Source: Ralstonia soli (GTDB taxonomy: Bacteria; Pseudomonadota; Gammaproteobacteria; Burkholderiales; Burkholderiaceae). Taken from it: a DNA stretch of 64,000 nucleotides. This document shows positions 53,409 to 63,950 of the stretch, in pieces (the first letter of the stretch is position 1; each line of letters starts with the position of its first letter). The position numbers and the translations under genes are program-made. The stretch covers positions 310,001-374,000 of the forward strand of contig NZ_JAMXHT010000004.1 of the NCBI RefSeq assembly GCF_023955655.1. Reading direction: 5' to 3'. Under the pieces are notes generated by a model, which searched no databases, was not told where the DNA came from, and worked only from the letters and a program-made list of their open reading frames with translations.

Positions 53409-54284
53409 TCAGGCGGCACGCTGCTGCGTGAGCTGGCGTTGCTTCCAGCGGCGCACGTGCGGAAGGTCGTCGTCGAGCCAGTAGGCGTCGTCTTCGGTGA
53501 TGACGAGCAGCTCTTCGAACTTGGCCCCCACGCCGCGGAAGCCCAGATGCGGCTCGACGGCCCACAGGCCGGGCACGGGTGGGTGCTCGGAGCGACGGTC
53601 GATCGACCACAGCGGCGACCACCCTTCCTGCTTGCCGCTGCGCACCTGGTCGAGGATCAGATTGCGCGTGGCGTTGAGCCCGAAGCGCGCCACGAAGCGC
53701 GGCTTGGACGGGCTCTCCAGCTTGGCCACGCGATGCGCCAGCACCTTGAACGGATACGCCTTGTGGCGCGGCTCCACGCCCTGCTTCATGCAAAGCTGGT
53801 CCACCGCGCGTGCCACATCGGCCATCGACCGGCGCTCGCGGATCAGGCGCACGATCAGTTCACGGTGCGCCATCAGGTCGTCCTGCAGCTGCTCGATGAT
53901 GGCGTTTTCGCCCAGGCACATGGCGTAGCCCACATCGGCGATCACACCATTGCGCACGGGCGCCACATCGAGGATGACCGGCATGTTCTCTTCCAGTCGC
54001 CGCGACGACGGGAAGAACGCCAGGTTGAAGCCCGCCATGTGCGTCAGGCCCGAAAAGCCCTGGAACGCCGTGCGGTCGCCAAACCAGGCGAACGGCTTGT
54101 GCAGCCAGTCATGGACGCCGCGATCGCCCAGCCATTCGGTAAGCAGCTTGGCTGCGTCCTTCTCGGTCATGCCGGGGCGCAGCATGGCGCCGACGGCCTC
54201 AACGCACGCGTAGGCGAGTTGCTGGATTTCGCGAAACTGGGCGAGCTCGTCGACATGGACGCGCGCCAGGGTGGGGTTCGGCAT
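53409..54284 (-). CDS. M24-family metallopeptidase-fold protein
   Basis: 291 residues, creatinase/aminopeptidase pita-bread fold. Metal-ligand region VILDVAPVRNGVIADVGYAM (Asp pair) and late GLWAVEPHLGFRGVGAKFEELLVIT (Glu). The usual His between them is not obvious in its standard context, so activity may differ from Xaa-Pro aminopeptidase. First gene of the three-gene operon with the hydrolase-SDR fusion and the PF10118 protein. Confidence 0.86.
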   Translation of the reverse strand: MPNPTLARVHVDELAQFREIQQLAYACVEAVGAMLRPGMTEKDAAKLLTEWLGDRGVHDWLHKPFAWFGDRTAFQGFSGLTHMAGFNLAFFPSSRRLEENMPVILDVAPVRNGVIADVGYAMCLGENAIIEQLQDDLMAHRELIVRLIRERRSMADVARAVDQLCMKQGVEPRHKAYPFKVLAHRVAKLESPSKPRFVARFGLNATRNLILDQVRSGKQEGWSPLWSIDRRSEHPPVPGLWAVEPHLGFRGVGAKFEELLVITEDDAYWLDDDLPHVRRWKQRQLTQQRAA

Positions 54285-54316
54285 GCCGGTCTCCTTGAGT
54301 CTGGGTATCGGGGGTG

Positions 54317-54356
54317 CTCAATGGCACCGCGCACAATGTTCCATTACTCAATGGCA
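54317..54356. promoter_or_regulatory. Possible operator of the M24-hydrolase-SDR operon
   Basis: CTCAATGGCA occurs twice exactly 30 bp apart (54317-54326, 54347-54356). The second lies in CCATTACTCAATGG, a perfect dyad (CCATT-N4-AATGG, 54341-54354). On the reverse strand TTGACT (about 54363-54358) may be a -35 element overlapping it. Confidence 0.5.
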
Positions 54357-54426
54357 AAGTCAATGCGGGACTTTTCTGGCGTTTGAAAACGCCGGGTGAC
54401 CGGTGGTCGACAGGAAAAAAGGAGGA

Positions 54427-55209
54427 TTAGGGGGCGCGACGTTGGCGCACGGCCTCGAACAGGCAGATCGCTGCTGCAGCAGCGACATTGAGCGACTCCA
54501 TGCCGCCGGGCTGCGGAATCGTCACAGGCGTTGTCACGGCGGAAAGCCATGCTTCCGACACACCCGCACCCTCGTTGCCGAACACCCAGCCGACCGGTGT
54601 GTTGAGTGGCACATCGAACACCGCCTGCTTCGCGTGCGAAGAGGTCGCCAGCAGTGGCACCTGCAGGCGCGACTGCACGCTCTCGAACGTGCAATGCTCA
54701 ACAATGTTCAGGTGGAAATGCGCCCCCATTGCGGCGCGCAGCGTCTTGGCCGACCACGCGAACGCGCAACCTGCAGTCATGAACACATCGCGCACACCGG
54801 CGGCGGCCGCGCAACGCAGGATCGAGCCGACGTTGCCGGCGTCCTGGATGCCATCGAGGATCACGCAGTCCGTATCGATGACCTGCGGAAGATGCCCTTC
54901 CGGCGTGTCGACCAGCGCCATCAGATCGATGCCGTTGACGACCGTCGTGAGCTGCACAAACAGGTTATCGGCCAGCAGGATAACGGTTTGCGGATCGACG
55001 CGATCCAGCAGCGGCGCCACCTCCGGATGCGCGACATGGCGCTCGGAAACCAGCATCTGAGTGGGCGTATGGCCGGCATCCAGGTAAGCCGCGACCAGAT
55101 GCACGCCGTCCAGCACGGATTGCCCTGCGCGCCGGCGGTGCTGCGTGGAACCCGACAGCGCCTTGAGATGCTTGAACACCGCGTTGTCGCGGGAAGTAAT
55201 GTGCTTCAC
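54427..55209 (-). CDS. TrmH/SpoU-family RNA 2'-O-methyltransferase
   Basis: 260 residues. N-terminal substrate-binding part (1-105), then SPOUT knot motifs: DGIQDAGNVGSILRCAAAAG (motif 1), VGWVFGNEGAGVSEAW (motif 2) and IPQPGGMESLNVAAAAAICLFEA (motif 3). Methylates rRNA or tRNA ribose with SAM; target site not deducible. 19 nt after the rnhB stop, so it ends the envelope-gene run. Confidence 0.92.
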   Translation of the reverse strand: MKHITSRDNAVFKHLKALSGSTQHRRRAGQSVLDGVHLVAAYLDAGHTPTQMLVSERHVAHPEVAPLLDRVDPQTVILLADNLFVQLTTVVNGIDLMALVDTPEGHLPQVIDTDCVILDGIQDAGNVGSILRCAAAAGVRDVFMTAGCAFAWSAKTLRAAMGAHFHLNIVEHCTFESVQSRLQVPLLATSSHAKQAVFDVPLNTPVGWVFGNEGAGVSEAWLSAVTTPVTIPQPGGMESLNVAAAAAICLFEAVRQRRAP

Positions 55210-55228
55210 GGAGTGGTCCGGCGAAAAG

Positions 55229-55927
55229 TCAGTCGTCCCAGGCGCTGCCGACGGCTTCGGCTTCAGCGCTGATGGCGGTCAAACCTTCCAGCGCGCGGCG
55301 CACGGGTGCGAACGAGCGGCGATGATGCGGCGTCACGCCATGCAGGTCGATTGCTGCCAGATGCTGCGGCGTGCCATAACCCGCGTGGACGTCAAAGCCA
55401 TACAGTGGAAACTCGACATGCAGCGCAGCCAGCTGCCGGTCACGCGTGACCTTGGCCAGGATGGACGCCGCCGAAATGGCCGGCACCAGCGCATCGCCCT
55501 TGACGATGGCTTCCACGGCAAACGCCACCTGCGGACAGCGGTTGCCGTCCACCTGCACGAGATCGGGCAGCGTGCCCTTGGCGGCTACGCCCTGCACCGC
55601 CCGCTGCATGGCCAACATGGTCGCGTGCAGGATGTTGATGCGATCGATTTCCTCGACAGTGGCTTCAGCCACGTGCCAGGCGAGCGCCTTTTCGACGATC
55701 TCGTCGTACAGCGCCTCGCGCTTCTTGGCGGTGAGGATCTTGGAATCCGCCAGCCCCTTGATCGGCTTGCGCGGATTGAGGACCACCGCCGCAGCCGTCA
55801 CCGGCCCGGCCAGCGGCCCGCGCCCAGCCTCGTCCACGCCGCAGAGGATACGGCGTGCACGCTTGGTCGCAGGCTCTTGCGACAGCAGCAGACCAAGCTG
55901 ATCGGGATCGGGTTTGCGGGAAGCCAT
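55229..55927 (-). CDS. rnhB: Ribonuclease HII
   Basis: 232 residues. [15 protein letters not shown] (catalytic DEAGRGP, Asp and Glu), [10 protein letters not shown], and VDGNRCP with third Asp. Removes RNA from RNA-DNA hybrids and misinserted ribonucleotides. In the usual place behind lpxB, 15 nt apart. Confidence 0.96.
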   Translation of the reverse strand: MASRKPDPDQLGLLLSQEPATKRARRILCGVDEAGRGPLAGPVTAAAVVLNPRKPIKGLADSKILTAKKREALYDEIVEKALAWHVAEATVEEIDRINILHATMLAMQRAVQGVAAKGTLPDLVQVDGNRCPQVAFAVEAIVKGDALVPAISAASILAKVTRDRQLAALHVEFPLYGFDVHAGYGTPQHLAAIDLHGVTPHHRRSFAPVRRALEGLTAISAEAEAVGSAWDD

Positions 55928-55942
55928 GGCGTCAGTACCAGC

Positions 55943-57124
55943 TTAGAGCTTGCCGCGGCTGCGCAGCAGGTCGACCACGACTTTCGCACCGATCTCGGCC
56001 ATGTTCTGCTTGAGCGTCAGGTGCATCTTCGTGAAGTGCTCGCGCAGGAACGTGGCATTGCCCTGGTCGCTCAGTTGCAGCAGCGTCTCGCGCGCGAGCG
56101 CCTCGGGCGTCGCGTCGTCCTGCAGTAGTTCCGGCACGACAAAGCGACCCGAGAGGATGTTCGGCAGGCCGACATACGGCAGATAGCCCTTGCGCTTCAT
56201 GATCTGCGCAGTGAGCCAGGGCACCTTGTAGGTGATCACCATGGGCTTCTTGTACAGCGCAGCCTCGAGCGTGGCCGTGCCGCTGGCCAACAGGATCACG
56301 TCGGCCGCCTCCATGGCCGCGTGCGACTGGCCGTCGACCACCCACAAGTGCAGGCCAGGATGCTCGGCGCGCATTGCATCGATACGCTCACGCAACGTGG
56401 CATTGGCCGCCGGCAGCACAAAGGCAAGATCCGGCTCGACCGCCTGCATGCGTGACATTGCCGCAAACAGCGTCGGACCGAGGTGCTTTACCTCGGAATT
56501 ACGGCTGCCCGGCAGCACCGCCACGACCTTGCGGCCCAGCGGCAGCCCGAGGCGCGTGCGCGCGCCTTCCACGTCCGGCACCAGCGGAATCTCGTCCGCG
56601 AGCGGATGCCCGACATAGGTGGCCGGAATCCCCGCCTTGGCGTAGATCTCCGGCTCGAACGGGAACAGGCAGAGGATGTGGTCAACGGCTTTGGCGATCG
56701 TCTTGATGCGCCCGGCGCGCCAAGCCCAGATCGACGGGCTCACAAAGTGCACCACCGGCACACCCGCCTGCCGCATGGCGATCTCGACGTTGAAATTGAA
56801 GTCCGGCGCATCGACGCCAATAAAGGCCAGCGGCGGCTTGGCCAGCAGATCGTGTTTGAGTTCCTTGCGGATGGCGAGGATCTCGCGCAACTGGCCAAGC
56901 ACTTCCACATAACCGTTGACCGACAGCTTGTGCATCGGCCAGTTCGACTGGAAGCCTTGCTCGGCCATGCGTGCGCCACCGATGCCGTTGTAGGCGATGT
57001 CGGCGGGCAACTGTGCACGCAACCCTTTGAGCAGTAGCGAGGCCAGCAGATCGCCGGAAGCCTCGCCGGCCACCATGCCGATGCGGCGCACCGGCGGGGT
57101 GACCTCAGCTCGCACCTCGGTCAA
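55943..57124 (-). CDS. lpxB: Lipid-A-disaccharide synthase
   Basis: 393 residues, GT19. [22 protein letters not shown] start, [30 protein letters not shown] and [20 protein letters not shown]. Joins UDP-diacyl-GlcN and lipid X to the lipid A disaccharide at the inner membrane. Its start overlaps the lpxA stop by 4 nt. Confidence 0.97.
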   Translation of the reverse strand: MTEVRAEVTPPVRRIGMVAGEASGDLLASLLLKGLRAQLPADIAYNGIGGARMAEQGFQSNWPMHKLSVNGYVEVLGQLREILAIRKELKHDLLAKPPLAFIGVDAPDFNFNVEIAMRQAGVPVVHFVSPSIWAWRAGRIKTIAKAVDHILCLFPFEPEIYAKAGIPATYVGHPLADEIPLVPDVEGARTRLGLPLGRKVVAVLPGSRNSEVKHLGPTLFAAMSRMQAVEPDLAFVLPAANATLRERIDAMRAEHPGLHLWVVDGQSHAAMEAADVILLASGTATLEAALYKKPMVITYKVPWLTAQIMKRKGYLPYVGLPNILSGRFVVPELLQDDATPEALARETLLQLSDQGNATFLREHFTKMHLTLKQNMAEIGAKVVVDLLRSRGKL

Positions 57125-57933
57125 CGCACGATGCCGCGCTTGGTGGCGGCGATGAAATCGGCAAACGCGGTGAGCACCTCGCGGGTCGGGGCATCATCGG
57201 CCTGGGCGATCTGCGCGGCGATTTCCAACTTGGCCTGATCGAAGCTGAGGTCGCTCTTGTAGAGCAGCTTGTACGCCTGGCGCAGAGCCGTGATCTGCTC
57301 GGCCGTGAAGCCGCGGCGGCGCAGGCCTTCTACGTTGATCCCGTGCGGCGCAGCCTTGTTGCCGCCCTTGTCGCTGGCGGCAATCACGAAAGGCGGCACG
57401 TCCTGCACCAGCGCCGAAGCACCACCCAGCATGGCATGCGCGCCGATACGCACAAACTGGTGCACGCCCGACATACCGCCCAGGATGGCCCAGTCGCCCA
57501 CTTCCACGTGGCCGGCAATCTGCGCGTTGCTCGAGAACACCGTGTGGTTGCCCACCCGGCAATCGTGCGCGATGTGCACGTAGGCCATGATCCAGTTGTC
57601 GTCGCCGATGGACGTGATGCCGGCATCCTGCGCGGTGCCGGTATGGATCGTGGTGAATTCGCGGATGGTATTGCGATCGCCGACGATGAGCTGCGTCGGC
57701 TCATCGTGGTACTTCATGTCCTGCGGGCGGCCGCCCACCGACGCGAAGTGGCCGATGCTGTTGTCGCGGCCTAGCGTAGTGTAGCCCTCGACCACCGAGT
57801 GGTGTCCGACGCGGGTACCCGCGCCCATGCGCACGTTCGGCCCCACCACCGTGAAGGCGCCGATCTCGACACTGGAATCCAGCTCAGCTTTTGGGTCGAT
57901 CTGCGCGGTCGGGTGAATCTTGCTCGTGCTCAT
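57121..57933 (-). CDS. lpxA: UDP-N-acetylglucosamine acyltransferase
   Basis: 270 residues, left-handed beta-helix of hexapeptide repeats ([20 protein letters not shown] ...), catalytic His in [11 protein letters not shown]-terminal helical part. First step of lipid A synthesis. ATG 57933 overlaps the fabZ stop (ATGA); an extra 12 codons upstream are not conserved. Confidence 0.97.
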   Translation of the reverse strand: MSTSKIHPTAQIDPKAELDSSVEIGAFTVVGPNVRMGAGTRVGHHSVVEGYTTLGRDNSIGHFASVGGRPQDMKYHDEPTQLIVGDRNTIREFTTIHTGTAQDAGITSIGDDNWIMAYVHIAHDCRVGNHTVFSSNAQIAGHVEVGDWAILGGMSGVHQFVRIGAHAMLGGASALVQDVPPFVIAASDKGGNKAAPHGINVEGLRRRGFTAEQITALRQAYKLLYKSDLSFDQAKLEIAAQIAQADDAPTREVLTAFADFIAATKRGIVR

Positions 57934-58424
57934 GCGGCACCCTTGGGCTCGTCCTTGACAATCGCACACATGATCTCAGCCTCGGCGGCAAGCTTGTCCT
58001 CCACCATGGCATACACCTTGAACTTCCAGAAACCACGCTTGCCACGCAGCACTTCCGCGTGCAGGCAGAGCTGATCTCCCGGCACAACCTGCTGCTTGAA
58101 GCGTGCGGCATCGATTGCGGTAAACAGGTACAGATCGTTCTCGTTGCGCTGATGGTCCGGTTCGCCGAACGTCAGCAGCGCGGCGGTCTGTGCCAGTGCT
58201 TCCAGAATCAGCACGCCCGGCATGACCGGATGCCCCGGGAAGTGACCATTGAAGAACGGCTCGTTGAACGTCACGTTCTTGATGGCCTTGATGCGCTTGC
58301 CCGCCTCAAACTCGACCACACGATCGACCAGCAGCATCGGGTAGCGATGCGGCAGCAGGTCGAGAATCTTCTTGATGTTGAAATCGCTGACGAGGCTCGT
58401 CGTCGCAGTAGATGCTTCGGTCAT
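57930..58424 (-). CDS. fabZ: 3-hydroxyacyl-ACP dehydratase
   Basis: 164 residues, hot-dog fold. [35 protein letters not shown] with catalytic His and Glu. Feeds fatty acid elongation and balances the 3-hydroxyacyl-ACP pool with LpxA. Overlaps lpxD stop by 4 nt. Confidence 0.97.
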   Translation of the reverse strand: MTEASTATTSLVSDFNIKKILDLLPHRYPMLLVDRVVEFEAGKRIKAIKNVTFNEPFFNGHFPGHPVMPGVLILEALAQTAALLTFGEPDHQRNENDLYLFTAIDAARFKQQVVPGDQLCLHAEVLRGKRGFWKFKVYAMVEDKLAAEAEIMCAIVKDEPKGAA

Positions 58425-59494
58425 GATGCTTTGCGCAGGTCTTTGACCTGCTGTTCCAGTTGTTGCAACCGTTCGCGCATGCGCGTCAGGCCTCGGACGA
58501 TGGCCGCGTTACGTTCCCAATCGCCGTGCGGCATGAACGGGAAAACGCTGGTGAAGTGGCCACCGGGCTTAGTGATGGATTTTGTGATGGAGGTACCGCC
58601 GGACACCGTCACACGATCGGCAATCGTCAGGTGGCCGGCAAAATTGGCGGCCCCTCCGATAATGCAGTAGCGCCCGATCTTCGTGCTGCCCGAAATGGCA
58701 GCGCACCCTGCGATGACGGTATAGGCGCCCACGTGGACGTTGTGCGCGATCTGGACCTGGTTATCGATCTTGCAGCCCTGCTCGACCACCGTGTCGGCCA
58801 TGGCGCCGCGGTCGATGGCGGTGTTTGCGCCAATCTCCACGTCGTCGCCGATGACTGCCCGGCCGGTCTGCGGAATCTTCACCCATTCGCCGCCTTGCGG
58901 GCCGAAGTCCGGCGCAAAGCCAAAGCCATCTGCGCCGATCACCACGCCGCTATGCAAGATGCAGCGGGCACCGACCACGCAACCGTGATAGATCGAGACG
59001 TTCGCGTACAGGAGCGTATCGTCGCCAACGCGGGCACCCGCGCCAACAAAGCTGTTGCCGGCAATGCGCACGCGCTCGCCGAGCACCACACCGGCTTCGA
59101 TCGTCACGTTCGGACCAATCGAGCACGACGCCGGCACCACAGCGCCCTCGCCCACGCTGGCACTCGGGTGAATGCCGGGCACAACCGGACGCGCGGCCAG
59201 TGCAACAAAGCGCTGAGCGACGCGGGCAAACGCAGCATACGGGTTAGGCGCCACCAGCCAGTTGCGGCCGGCAGCGTGGCCCTGGCTTTCGAGCGTTTCC
59301 AGATCACGGGGCGACACGATGATCGCGCCCGCGCCGGAGCTCACAGCCTGATTGAGGTACAGCGGATTGGAGAGGAAAGCGAGTTGATCCGCGCCAGCCT
59401 GATCCAGCGGCGCGATCGACTTGACGATCAGGCCTGCGTCACCCTGGACGGTCGCGCCGAGCGACGCGGCGAGTTCACCAAGCGAAAACGACAT
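58421..59494 (-). CDS. lpxD: UDP-3-O-acylglucosamine N-acyltransferase
   Basis: 357 residues. N-terminal LpxD domain (1-100), then hexapeptide beta-helix with [23 protein letters not shown] and catalytic His in IAHNVHVG; C-terminal coiled coil ([18 protein letters not shown]). Third lipid A step. 10 nt after the skp stop. Confidence 0.97.
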   Translation of the reverse strand: MSFSLGELAASLGATVQGDAGLIVKSIAPLDQAGADQLAFLSNPLYLNQAVSSGAGAIIVSPRDLETLESQGHAAGRNWLVAPNPYAAFARVAQRFVALAARPVVPGIHPSASVGEGAVVPASCSIGPNVTIEAGVVLGERVRIAGNSFVGAGARVGDDTLLYANVSIYHGCVVGARCILHSGVVIGADGFGFAPDFGPQGGEWVKIPQTGRAVIGDDVEIGANTAIDRGAMADTVVEQGCKIDNQVQIAHNVHVGAYTVIAGCAAISGSTKIGRYCIIGGAANFAGHLTIADRVTVSGGTSITKSITKPGGHFTSVFPFMPHGDWERNAAIVRGLTRMRERLQQLEQQVKDLRKAS

Positions 59495-59504
59495 GGGAAC
59501 AACC

Positions 59505-60059
59505 TCATTTCGACGATTGCGAATTGTTCAGCGCCTTGAGCACTTCGTCGGTAATGTCGATGCGCGGATTCACGTACACGGCTTCCTGCACGATCAGATC
59601 GTACTTGCGCTGTTCAGCGATCGAGCGGATCACGCGGTTGGCGCGCTCGAGCACCTGGGCCAGTTCTTCGTTACGGCGCTGGTTCAGGTCTTCGCGGAAT
59701 TCGCGTTGCTTGCGCTGGAAGTCGCGATCCAGATCCGACAGCTCGCGTTGACGGCGGGTGCGGTCGGAGTCAGCCAACACGGCCGAATCCTTGTCGAGCT
59801 TGTCCGACATGGCCTTAAGCTTGGCCGCCATGTCCTGCAGCTCCCGATCGCGCTTGGCGAACTCAGTTTCGAGCTTGGCCTGGGCGGCCTTGGCCGGTTG
59901 CGAATCGCGCAGAATGCGCTCGGAATTGACCGCAGCGATGCGAGCTTCCTGCGCGGTGGCCGGCAGCGCAAAGCTGGCGGCGGCAAGTGCGGCGAGGGCT
60001 ACGGACACGCCCATGCGGGACAACGTGGTGCGCGTGGATTTCATGGTGAATGCAGTCAT
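59505..60059 (-). CDS. skp: OmpH/Skp-family periplasmic chaperone
   Basis: 184 residues counting from ATG 60059, which overlaps the bamA stop as TAATG; ATG 60044 ([12 protein letters not shown]) gives a neater signal peptide and may be the true start. Signal cleavage after PATAQ/A. The mature chain is a long charged coiled coil (about 50-140, [20 protein letters not shown]), the tentacle arms of Skp. Carries outer-membrane proteins to BamA. Confidence 0.93.
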   Translation of the reverse strand: MTAFTMKSTRTTLSRMGVSVALAALAAASFALPATAQEARIAAVNSERILRDSQPAKAAQAKLETEFAKRDRELQDMAAKLKAMSDKLDKDSAVLADSDRTRRQRELSDLDRDFQRKQREFREDLNQRRNEELAQVLERANRVIRSIAEQRKYDLIVQEAVYVNPRIDITDEVLKALNNSQSSK

Positions 60060-62356
60060 TAGAATGCAGTCCCGATCTGGAACTGGAAGCGTTGCGTTTG
60101 ATCTTCGGCCTTGCGCTTGATCGGGAAGCCCATGCTGATCTTCAGGGGGCCGATCGGCGACAGCCAGGACAGACCGAAACCGGTGGAGTAACGCATGTCG
60201 CCAAGCTTGTACGGCTGGCCTTCGGCAAACACGTTACCGTAATCGAAGAACGTGAACAGGCGGACGGTGCGGTCCACGCCCGAACCCGGCAGCGGGAAGA
60301 TGAATTCCACGTTACCGACGAACTTGCTGGCGCCGCCGATGGCTACGCCGTTGGCGTCGCGCGGGCCCAACGTGCTGGTTTCGTAACCGCGCACCGAGCC
60401 GATACCGCCGGCATAGTAGTTCTTGAAGACCGGGAAGTCGCTCTTGCCGTAGCCGTGGCCGTAGCCGATTTCGTTGTTGAACGCCATCGTGAACGACTTC
60501 GACAGCGGGTAGAAGTACTGGTGCTGGTAGTACGCACGGTAGTACTGCAGATCGCCGCCCGGAATACCGAACTCCAGGTTGGCCTGTTGGTAACGGCCGC
60601 GCGTCGGCACCAGGGCGCTGTCACGCTGATCCTTCGACCAGCCGATGGTGATCGGGAAGTTGTTGGTGATACGGCCGTTCTTGGCGACGAAATTCTGGTA
60701 GGCCAGCGGCGTGTTGGCCGTCACGTCGATGGTCGTACGCTCGTAACCAATGCCGAAGAACACGGTATCGGTTTCCGAGAACGGCACGCCGAACTTGACG
60801 TTGCCGCCCTGTTGCACGACGCGGTAGTCCTGGTCACCCGTGTAGTACAGCGGGCGATACGTGCGGTAGTACAGCTCGGTCGAGCGGCTGATGCCATCCA
60901 CCGTGAAGTACGGGTCGAATTGCGTGACCGCGATCGTGCGGTTCGCCTTGGAGGTGTTCACGTCCAGCCCCAGGCTGGTACCCGAACCGAACACGTTGTC
61001 CTGACGAATACCGGCCGACAGCACCAGCTTGTCGGTGGACGAGAACCCCACACCCAGGTTGATCTGACCCGTCGGCTTTTCAGTCACGTTGACGTTCACA
61101 TCCACCTGATCGGACGTGCCCGGCACGTCTTCGGTGGTGATGTTCGCGTCGGTGAAGTAGCCCGTGCGGTTGATGCGGTTCTGCGAGAGCTGCAGCTTTT
61201 CGCCGTCGAACCACGACGCTTCCATCTGACGCATTTCGCGGCGCACCACTTCGTCGCGGGTCTTGCTGTTGCCGACCACGTTCACGCGACGCACATATAC
61301 GCGACGGCCCGGATCGACCACCAGCGTGAGTGCAACCGTGCGGTCCGACTGGTTGATCTGCGGCTGCGGGTTGATCGTGGCAAAGGCATAGCCATACGTG
61401 CCGAGCAAGTCGGTGATCGACTTGGTGGTCGACGACAGCTTGGCCGACGAGAACACATCGCCCTGCTTGAGCTTGATGAGCTTCTCCATCTCGGCCTGCT
61501 TGCCGAGCAGTTCGCCAGTCAGTTTGATGTCCGACACCTTGTACTGCTCACCCTCGTGGATGTTCAGCGTCAGGTAGATGTCCTTCTTGTCCGGCGTAAT
61601 GGAAACCTGCGTCGACTCGATGGCGAACTCCAGGTAGCCGCGATCGAGGTAGAACGAGCGCAACGCCTCCAGGTCGGCCGTCAGCTTCTGCTTGGAGTAC
61701 AGATCGTTCTTCGTGTACCACGACAGCCAGTTGGGGGTGGACAGCTGCATCTCGTCGCGCAGATCGCCTTCCTTGAAGGCTTTGTTGCCGACGATGTTGA
61801 TCTGGCGAATCTTGGCGGTCGGGCCTTCGTCCACTGTGAAGGTGATCGACACACGGTTGGCATCGACCGGCGTGACGGTGGTCGATACTTCGGCGGCATA
61901 GTAGCCGCGCGAAACGTACTGGCGCTTAATTTCCTGCTCGGCGCGGTCGATCAGCGACTTGTCGTAGTAGCGGGCTTCAGCCACGCCCACACCTCGCAGC
62001 GTGCGACGCAGTGCTTCCTTGTCGAACTCCTTGAAACCGATGAACTCAAGCTGCGAGATGGCCGGACGCTCTTCCACGCGCACGACGAGCACGTTGCCTT
62101 CGGAGCGGATCTGCACGTCTTTGAAGAAGCCGGTGTTGTAGAGCGCGCGGATCGATTCGGCGCCCTTCTCGTCGGTGAAGGTCTCACCCACCTTCACGGG
62201 CAGATAGCCGAACACGGTGCCCGGCTCGACGCGCTGCACCCCCTCCACGCGAATGTCCTTGACGACAAACGGCTCCACTGCATGAGCCTGACCGGCAGTA
62301 ATGGTCAGGACGGAAGCCGCCAGCACGCTGAGCGGGAAGCGATGTTGTCTGATCAA
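60059..62356 (-). CDS. bamA: Outer membrane protein assembly factor BamA
   Basis: 765 residues, TTG start at 62356 with AGGGGA 6 nt upstream. Signal peptide (1-26, GQAHA), five POTRA domains (about 27-425; [20 protein letters not shown] opens the first), then a 16-strand Omp85 barrel with the VRGY motif ([16 protein letters not shown]) and terminal Phe (FQFQIGTAF). Core of the BAM machine. Between rseP and skp as usual. Confidence 0.97.
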   Translation of the reverse strand: MIRQHRFPLSVLAASVLTITAGQAHAVEPFVVKDIRVEGVQRVEPGTVFGYLPVKVGETFTDEKGAESIRALYNTGFFKDVQIRSEGNVLVVRVEERPAISQLEFIGFKEFDKEALRRTLRGVGVAEARYYDKSLIDRAEQEIKRQYVSRGYYAAEVSTTVTPVDANRVSITFTVDEGPTAKIRQINIVGNKAFKEGDLRDEMQLSTPNWLSWYTKNDLYSKQKLTADLEALRSFYLDRGYLEFAIESTQVSITPDKKDIYLTLNIHEGEQYKVSDIKLTGELLGKQAEMEKLIKLKQGDVFSSAKLSSTTKSITDLLGTYGYAFATINPQPQINQSDRTVALTLVVDPGRRVYVRRVNVVGNSKTRDEVVRREMRQMEASWFDGEKLQLSQNRINRTGYFTDANITTEDVPGTSDQVDVNVNVTEKPTGQINLGVGFSSTDKLVLSAGIRQDNVFGSGTSLGLDVNTSKANRTIAVTQFDPYFTVDGISRSTELYYRTYRPLYYTGDQDYRVVQQGGNVKFGVPFSETDTVFFGIGYERTTIDVTANTPLAYQNFVAKNGRITNNFPITIGWSKDQRDSALVPTRGRYQQANLEFGIPGGDLQYYRAYYQHQYFYPLSKSFTMAFNNEIGYGHGYGKSDFPVFKNYYAGGIGSVRGYETSTLGPRDANGVAIGGASKFVGNVEFIFPLPGSGVDRTVRLFTFFDYGNVFAEGQPYKLGDMRYSTGFGLSWLSPIGPLKISMGFPIKRKAEDQTQRFQFQIGTAF

Positions 62357-62472
62357 TCTAATCCCCTAATTGGATCCAATTGGAATCCAGTTCTGAGTGT
62401 TTTCAAAACCCTGAGTTGCCCGCTCACGCTTGGGCTAACGATGTGGCTTACCGATAAAGCGTGAAATACGGT
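62357..62472. other. rseP-bamA intergenic leader with palindrome
   Basis: AATTGGATCCAATT (62368-62381) is a perfect 14-bp palindrome, 11 nt before the bamA TTG start and just beyond the ribosome binding site. Downstream TTGGAATCCAGTT partly repeats it. No promoter is plain. Confidence 0.5.
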
Positions 62473-63861
62473 CTAGCCCCGAGTCAGAAACAACCGACTC
62501 AAATCGTTGTACAAGGCGAGCGAAGTGAGAAGCAGGATGCAGGCGACGCCGATCTTTTGAAGGACTGCTTGCCAGGATTCCGGCACGGGTCGGCCTGTCA
62601 AAAATTCCACGCAATAATACAGCAAATGCCCCCCATCCAATACCGGAACGGGCAATAAGTTCAGGACACCGAGGCTGACGCTGATCAACGCAAGAAAGCT
62701 CACAAACGTCTGCCAGCCAAGGCTTGCCGCCTTGCCCGCAAAATCCGCCACCGTGATCGGCCCGCTCAAGTTCTGCAGCGATGCCTGCCCCACGATCATC
62801 TTCCCCAGCACCTGCAGCGACAGCACCGAAGTCCGCCAGACTTCGCCCGCTGCATGACCTAAGGCGGCCAGCGGCTCGTCACGGATCATGGCCGTTTCTA
62901 CCTTCTGGTTGAGCTGCGCGCCCAGCTTGCCGATCTTGGGCCCGTTTGGACTCTTGGGGTCGGCTTCACCATCGGGGCGGACCGGCAGGGTCATCGGCTG
63001 GCCATTGCGCAGGATATCGATCGACGCGTTCTGCTCGGGCATGGCGCGGATCTGGCGAATGAGGTCCATCGCCTGATCGGCCGGCTGGCCGGCGAAGCGG
63101 ACGATCTGGTCACCGGCCTGCAAGCCGGCGCGGGCCGCGGCGCTGGAGGGCAGCACATCGACAATGGTCACGGGACCGCCCAGCAGGCGCAGCCCGATCT
63201 GGTCGATCACGTCGGCTTGCGGCGTGCGGGCGGCGCTGGGCAAGCCCTGAAGGCGCACGGTGCGTTCTGTGCCGTCGGTGCCGCGCACCTGCACCAGCGC
63301 ATCATGCCCGCCGATACCGGCCGAATACAGCCGCATGCGGACATCGCTCCAGCTGCGTACCGGTGTGGGGGCATCGCCCTCCGTGCCGACCGCAATCACG
63401 CGATCCCTGGCGCGCAGATCGGCTTGCGCGGCGATGCTGCCCGGCGGAGGTGCCCCGAGAATGGGCAGCGGCTCGACGGCCCCTACCCATGCCAGCGCCG
63501 CATAAAGGACGATCGCCAGCAGGAAGTTAGCGATCGGGCCGGCCGCCACGATGGCAAATCGTTTATAGACGGGCTGGTGGTCGAACGTGCGCGGCAGGTC
63601 TTCGGGGAGAATCGGCGGATCCTTCTCGGGATCGCGCGACCCCTCACCCAGCATCTTGACGTAGCCGCCGAGCGGAATGGCGCAGATCGTCCATTCGGTG
63701 TGATCGGGACCGCGGCCCACACGGCGGAACAGCACCTTGCCGAAGCCGACGGAGAACCGAAGCACCTTCACACCGCACAGGCGCGCGACGCTGTAGTGGC
63801 CCAGTTCATGAATGACGATCAGTACCGCGATCGCAAAGACAAAGGCTAAAACAGTCTGCAA
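62473..63861 (-). CDS. rseP: Site-2 metalloprotease RseP
   Basis: 462 residues. VIHELGHYSVARLCGVKV (HExxH zinc site, about 17-23) in the first helix, two PDZ domains (about 115-310), and NLLPVPVLDGGHLLYY with the third zinc ligand (Asp). Cuts anti-sigma-E factor RseA in the membrane. Lies upstream of bamA, as in other beta-proteobacteria. Confidence 0.96.
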   Translation of the reverse strand: MQTVLAFVFAIAVLIVIHELGHYSVARLCGVKVLRFSVGFGKVLFRRVGRGPDHTEWTICAIPLGGYVKMLGEGSRDPEKDPPILPEDLPRTFDHQPVYKRFAIVAAGPIANFLLAIVLYAALAWVGAVEPLPILGAPPPGSIAAQADLRARDRVIAVGTEGDAPTPVRSWSDVRMRLYSAGIGGHDALVQVRGTDGTERTVRLQGLPSAARTPQADVIDQIGLRLLGGPVTIVDVLPSSAAARAGLQAGDQIVRFAGQPADQAMDLIRQIRAMPEQNASIDILRNGQPMTLPVRPDGEADPKSPNGPKIGKLGAQLNQKVETAMIRDEPLAALGHAAGEVWRTSVLSLQVLGKMIVGQASLQNLSGPITVADFAGKAASLGWQTFVSFLALISVSLGVLNLLPVPVLDGGHLLYYCVEFLTGRPVPESWQAVLQKIGVACILLLTSLALYNDLSRLFLTRG

Positions 63862-63950
63862 GAACCTTCTCCGGATGCACTGAAGGGCACGCGCGGGTAT
63901 GTACCCTGCGCGAACCCGCTATGTTACTCGCTCGCTCTGAGCGGCCGCTT

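Noticed and set aside
51667-53484. 605-codon plus-strand frame opposite the hydrolase-SDR fusion
   Set aside because: Antisense shadow with biased composition.
60050-62464. 804-codon plus-strand frame opposite bamA
   Set aside because: Antisense shadow of bamA; no domain, no ribosome binding site.
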